From Sulfitobacter sp. F26169L (lineage in GTDB: Bacteria > Pseudomonadota > Alphaproteobacteria > Rhodobacterales > Rhodobacteraceae), in contig NZ_JAPMLP010000002.1 in the NCBI RefSeq assembly GCF_026410285.1, forward strand, positions 379,501-443,500: a stretch of 64,000 nt of DNA, given 5' to 3'. Position 1 is the first letter of the stretch. Every line of letters begins with the position of its first letter. This document shows positions 61,556 to 64,000 of the stretch, in pieces. Below the pieces are notes generated by a model. It searched no databases. It was not told the origin of the DNA and saw only the letters and a list, made by a program, of their open reading frames with translations. A program made the translations under genes and the position numbers.

Positions 61556-61585
61556 ATTAGACGGCCAGACTCACTTCAGAGTCAA
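61556..61585 (-). promoter_or_regulatory. Sigma-70-like promoter for hpf-ptsN
   Basis: On the minus strand TTGACT and TCTAAT (each five of six consensus bases) are spaced by 18 bases, in the 235-base gap between lptB and hpf. The gap holds no gene, so this promoter lets hpf-ptsN be expressed apart from lpt. Sequence match only. Confidence 0.55.
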
Positions 61586-61627
61586 TCATTTTAGATGAAG
61601 AATGCCTCATAAAGGGCAGGGAATAGC

Positions 61628-62386
61628 TTAAGAAATCTTAAAGTTTTCGCCTAGATAGACACGGCGCACATCCCCGTCCTGAACAACTTCGTCCGGTGTG
61701 CCCGACATCAGCACCCGACCCTCGTGAAGGATATAGGCGCGGTCAACAATTTCCAGCGTTTCACGCACGTTGTGGTCCGTGATCAAAACGCCGATACCGC
61801 GTTTTTTCAGATCGGCCACCAAATGCCGGATATCCCCGACCGATATCGGATCAACACCGGCAAAGGGTTCATCCAGCAACAGATATTTAGGATTTGCGGC
61901 CAAACAGCGCGCAATTTCTACGCGCCGCCGTTCTCCGCCCGACAACGCCAGGGCCGGTGCACGGCGCAGATGTTCGATGCTGAATTCGCTCAGCAGTTCA
62001 TCCAGTCGCTTAAGTTTTTTACGACGGCTGCTTTCCACGATATCCAGAATGGCGAGGATATTTTCCTGTACCGACAGACCGCGAAAGATGCTCATCTCTT
62101 GGGGCAGGTATCCAATGCCCAACTGCGCGCGGCGGTACATCGGCAGGGTGGTGACATCCTTACCGTCGATGACAACCGATCCGCTTTCCGGGGTGACCAG
62201 GCCGGCAACGGAATAGAACGTGGTTGTCTTGCCCGATCCGTTCGGCCCCAGCAGCGCAACGACCTCGCCACGCATAAGCTCCATTGAAAAGTCCCGGATC
62301 ACCACCTTTTTGCGGTAAGATTTTCGCAGATGTGAGATGCGCAAACCCGCGCTGCCTTCGGACACCTTCAGATCGGGAGCAGTCAT
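61628..62386 (-). CDS. lptB: LPS export ABC transporter ATP-binding protein LptB
   Basis: The protein has 252 residues. Walker A LGPNGSGKTTTFYS, Q-loop YLPQEMSIFRGLSVQENI, signature ALSGGERRRVEIARCL, Walker B LLLDEPFAGVDPISV and H-loop ITDHNVRETLEI are all present, with YILHEGRVLMSGTPDEV as in LptB. It powers LPS extraction from the inner membrane with LptF and LptG, which are encoded elsewhere. Its start codon shares one base with the lptA stop. Confidence 0.96.
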   Translation of the reverse strand: MTAPDLKVSEGSAGLRISHLRKSYRKKVVIRDFSMELMRGEVVALLGPNGSGKTTTFYSVAGLVTPESGSVVIDGKDVTTLPMYRRAQLGIGYLPQEMSIFRGLSVQENILAILDIVESSRRKKLKRLDELLSEFSIEHLRRAPALALSGGERRRVEIARCLAANPKYLLLDEPFAGVDPISVGDIRHLVADLKKRGIGVLITDHNVRETLEIVDRAYILHEGRVLMSGTPDEVVQDGDVRRVYLGENFKIS

Positions 62387-62901
62387 CAGTTGTTGCCACC
62401 TGTTTGCAGACGGGTGCGCACATTGCCCGACATGCTGGCTGTGCCGTCGCGCAGGCGAATCGTCATTTTATCCGCGCTCAGCGCGCTGGCCCCTTGCGCC
62501 AACAGAACATTGCCGCGCATCACAATGGTTCCTTCGTCGATGCTGTAATCCGCGCGCTCCGCCTCGGCAGCGTCGGGACCGGATACCAATGTGACACCGC
62601 CTGTTGCTTCCATCTTTGCGATGCCGTCGGCGGTGGCGCGGTACACGACCAGCACCCGTTGCGCCGACAGGCGCATTTCACCCTGTCCGATTACAACGTT
62701 GCCCGTAAATACGGCCGTACCTGTCTGTTGATCGACCGATAATTCGTCCGACGTCACTTCAACCGGAAGGTTCGTATCCTGCGCGATGGTGCCAAAGGCG
62801 ACATTTGCGCCCTGTGCTATCGCCGAGGTGGAATTCAGCGCCATTACCAGCGCGACCAGAACTACTCTAAGACCCATAATCGACAACACTCTCTCACTCA
62901 C
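62386..62901 (-). CDS. lptA: LPS transport periplasmic protein LptA
   Basis: The protein has 171 residues from a GTG start at 62901 that overlaps the lptC stop (GTGA). A signal peptide ends near SAIAQ (about residue 29). The OstA-like beta-jellyroll repeats are visible as LPVEVTSDELSVDQQTGTAV, FTGNVVIGQGEMRLSAQRVL and MRGNVLLAQGASALSADKM. It bridges LPS across the periplasm from LptC to LptD. Confidence 0.92.
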   Translation of the reverse strand: MSERVLSIMGLRVVLVALVMALNSTSAIAQGANVAFGTIAQDTNLPVEVTSDELSVDQQTGTAVFTGNVVIGQGEMRLSAQRVLVVYRATADGIAKMEATGGVTLVSGPDAAEAERADYSIDEGTIVMRGNVLLAQGASALSADKMTIRLRDGTASMSGNVRTRLQTGGNN

Positions 62902-63497
62902 TTCGGGGTGTATACCAGTTTCACGCCGCCACTGAAAAGCATTTGCGTTGAATCACTACCCTTTGGCGAAAAGATCCGCATGTTTCCTGCGGTCAGATCG
63001 CCCAGCGGTCCGGTTCCGGCAACGGTTTCGGGGGCAGTCACATCCAGCGTAGAAACCGCCGATTCAACGCGGGGCGTATTAATGCGGTAACCGGTCGAGG
63101 TTGTCATGCTGACATCACCGCTCAACTGGGCGGTATTGGCACCGATGTCCAATTCGACCACATTTGCCTGTAGCTTGAATGTTGCACCTTGTGCTGTTTT
63201 GAGTGAGGCGATCACGTCTTCTGCGCGGTTGGTGCCGACACGCCCGTTACGGGTGATCAGCCGCCGCGCGGAAAAAGACATCTGGTCACCATCTGCTGTG
63301 CTGCCAGAAAAAAACGGGCCGGTGATCTGTTGGTCGCGTAGACGGTCCTGAATTTCCTTATCTGCAAACGGCAGAGGGGTATCCGTATCCATGACCCGCG
63401 ACAGCAGGAACAGCGTTGACAGCAGGGCAAGTGCGGCAAGTGGAAAAGCCACTTTCAGCAATGCCACAGTTCTGGAGTAGCGGTCGCGTGCAATCAT
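62898..63497 (-). CDS. lptC: LPS export protein LptC
   Basis: The ATG at 63497 gives 199 residues; a longer frame upstream overlaps the preceding gene. A single N-terminal membrane segment (KVAFPLAALALLSTLFLLS, about 14-32) anchors a periplasmic jellyroll with GPFFSGSTADGDQMSFSARR and a C-terminal MLFSGGVKLVY. LptC passes LPS from the LptBFG complex to LptA. The order lptC-lptA-lptB with coding overlaps marks a tight operon starting 13 bases after the RNase D-like gene. Confidence 0.9.
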   Translation of the reverse strand: MIARDRYSRTVALLKVAFPLAALALLSTLFLLSRVMDTDTPLPFADKEIQDRLRDQQITGPFFSGSTADGDQMSFSARRLITRNGRVGTNRAEDVIASLKTAQGATFKLQANVVELDIGANTAQLSGDVSMTTSTGYRINTPRVESAVSTLDVTAPETVAGTGPLGDLTAGNMRIFSPKGSDSTQMLFSGGVKLVYTPK

Positions 63498-63510
63498 GGG
63501 CTCACCCGTA

Positions 63511-64000
63511 TCATGCGTGTGCAAAAATGTCTGTGTCCGGCCAGCCTGCGAGATCAAGATGTGCCCGCGTCGGCAGAAAGTCGAAACAGGCCTGTGCCAT
63601 CTCCATCCGGCCCTCGCGCGCCAGCATATCGTTTAGCACATCGCGCAGACGGTGCAGGTAAAGCACATCGGATGCCGCGTATTCTATTTGCGCTTTGGTC
63701 AGTTCGGCCGCACCCCAGTCGCTGGATTGCTGCTGTTTGGAGACGTCCACACTCAGCAATTCCTGCAACAGTTTGGCCAGTCCATGACGGTCAGTATAGG
63801 TCCGCACCAGTCTGCTAGCGATTTTGGTGCAATACACCGGTGCTGCGACAGCGCCAAAGGCGTTTTGCATGGCAGCAATATCAAAGCGGCCGAAGTGGAA
63901 CAGCTTCAGGACGTTGCTGTCTTCCAGCAGGCGGCACAAATTTGGGGCCTCTGTCTGTCCGCGCGCGATCTGGACCAGATGGGCATGACCGTCCCCGCCT
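63511..64000 (-). CDS. rnd: Ribonuclease D-like 3'-5' exonuclease (5' end lies outside the window)
   Basis: The visible 163 codons run in from the right edge. They include GGDGHAHLVQIARG, CRLLEDSNVLKLFHFGRFDIAAM (exonuclease motif II Asp), and ELTKAQIEYAASDVLYLHRLRDVL with the motif III Tyr-Ala-Ala-Ser-Asp. The frame ends soon after the exonuclease domain, so the protein is the short form of about 200 residues lacking HRDC domains. It trims RNA 3' ends. It heads the lptCAB operon. Confidence 0.88.
   Translation of the reverse strand, partial: GGDGHAHLVQIARGQTEAPNLCRLLEDSNVLKLFHFGRFDIAAMQNAFGAVAAPVYCTKIASRLVRTYTDRHGLAKLLQELLSVDVSKQQQSSDWGAAELTKAQIEYAASDVLYLHRLRDVLNDMLAREGRMEMAQACFDFLPTRAHLDLAGWPDTDIFAHA

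Overview
The window reads as a chromosomal segment of a marine alphaproteobacterium of the order Rhodobacterales (Roseobacter group). This rests on the blocks rimP-nusA-ylxR-infB, rnd-lptC-lptA-lptB-hpf-ptsN and dnaK-dnaJ, a Tat-type and a lipoprotein-type L,D-transpeptidase close together, and DUF5928-type branching glycosyltransferase and small Rhodobacterales-type proteins. Base composition is moderate and even, except for one AT-richer, gene-poor interval at 50208-50794. The genus cannot be fixed from sequence reading alone. No tRNA, rRNA, CRISPR array, prophage or intact insertion sequence was seen. Products are assigned by recognising motifs and family features in the translated sequence; no database search was run.

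Layout. 1-7102: mutS (cut by the left edge, minus strand), a GT61-type glycosyltransferase, a hybrid malic enzyme and a PfkB sugar kinase. 7099-17236: exported MsrA, a sulfotransferase-like protein, argG and ilvA (divergent), an SDR, an Hpt/response-regulator-phosphatase pair, two Nudix hydrolases, Hsp33 and a CCA-adding-type enzyme. 17282-22209: two overlapping ABC exporter half-transporters and an Fe-S RNA uridine methyltransferase. 22336-26481: two L,D-transpeptidases flanking a CAP lipoprotein, a 60-residue envelope peptide, ferrochelatase and a methyltransferase. 26499-31387: comF-grxC-nitrilase-MarR operon, ubiG, proline iminopeptidase and a half-size solute-binding protein. 31513-36866: the transcription/translation operon rimP-nusA-ylxR-infB. 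36939-46228: a 43-residue TTG-start gene, mutT-argJ-PPIase (minus), secA, an anchored unknown protein, a phosphate-binding-like/OmpA fusion, and radC. 46229-50207: dnaK-dnaJ and alkB.

50795-60303 is the most accessory part: an ABC-2 polysaccharide-export permease without its ATPase, cysQ (PAP phosphatase), a GT2 enzyme, galU, a GT4 enzyme, a GT2-like enzyme, a Core-2/I-branching (GT14) enzyme and a two-domain sulfotransferase, tightly packed. The simplest reading is a locus for a sulfated, branched surface glycan, with CysQ removing the PAP by-product of sulfotransfer. 60308-64000 returns to core genes: ptsN, a long-form hpf, lptB, lptA, lptC and an RNase D-like nuclease cut by the right edge.

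Most operons show start/stop overlaps (ATGA, GTGA) indicating translational coupling. Three convergent gene pairs share a single palindromic stop tetranucleotide. Several intrinsic terminators and a few promoter-like elements are listed; the promoters are sequence matches only.
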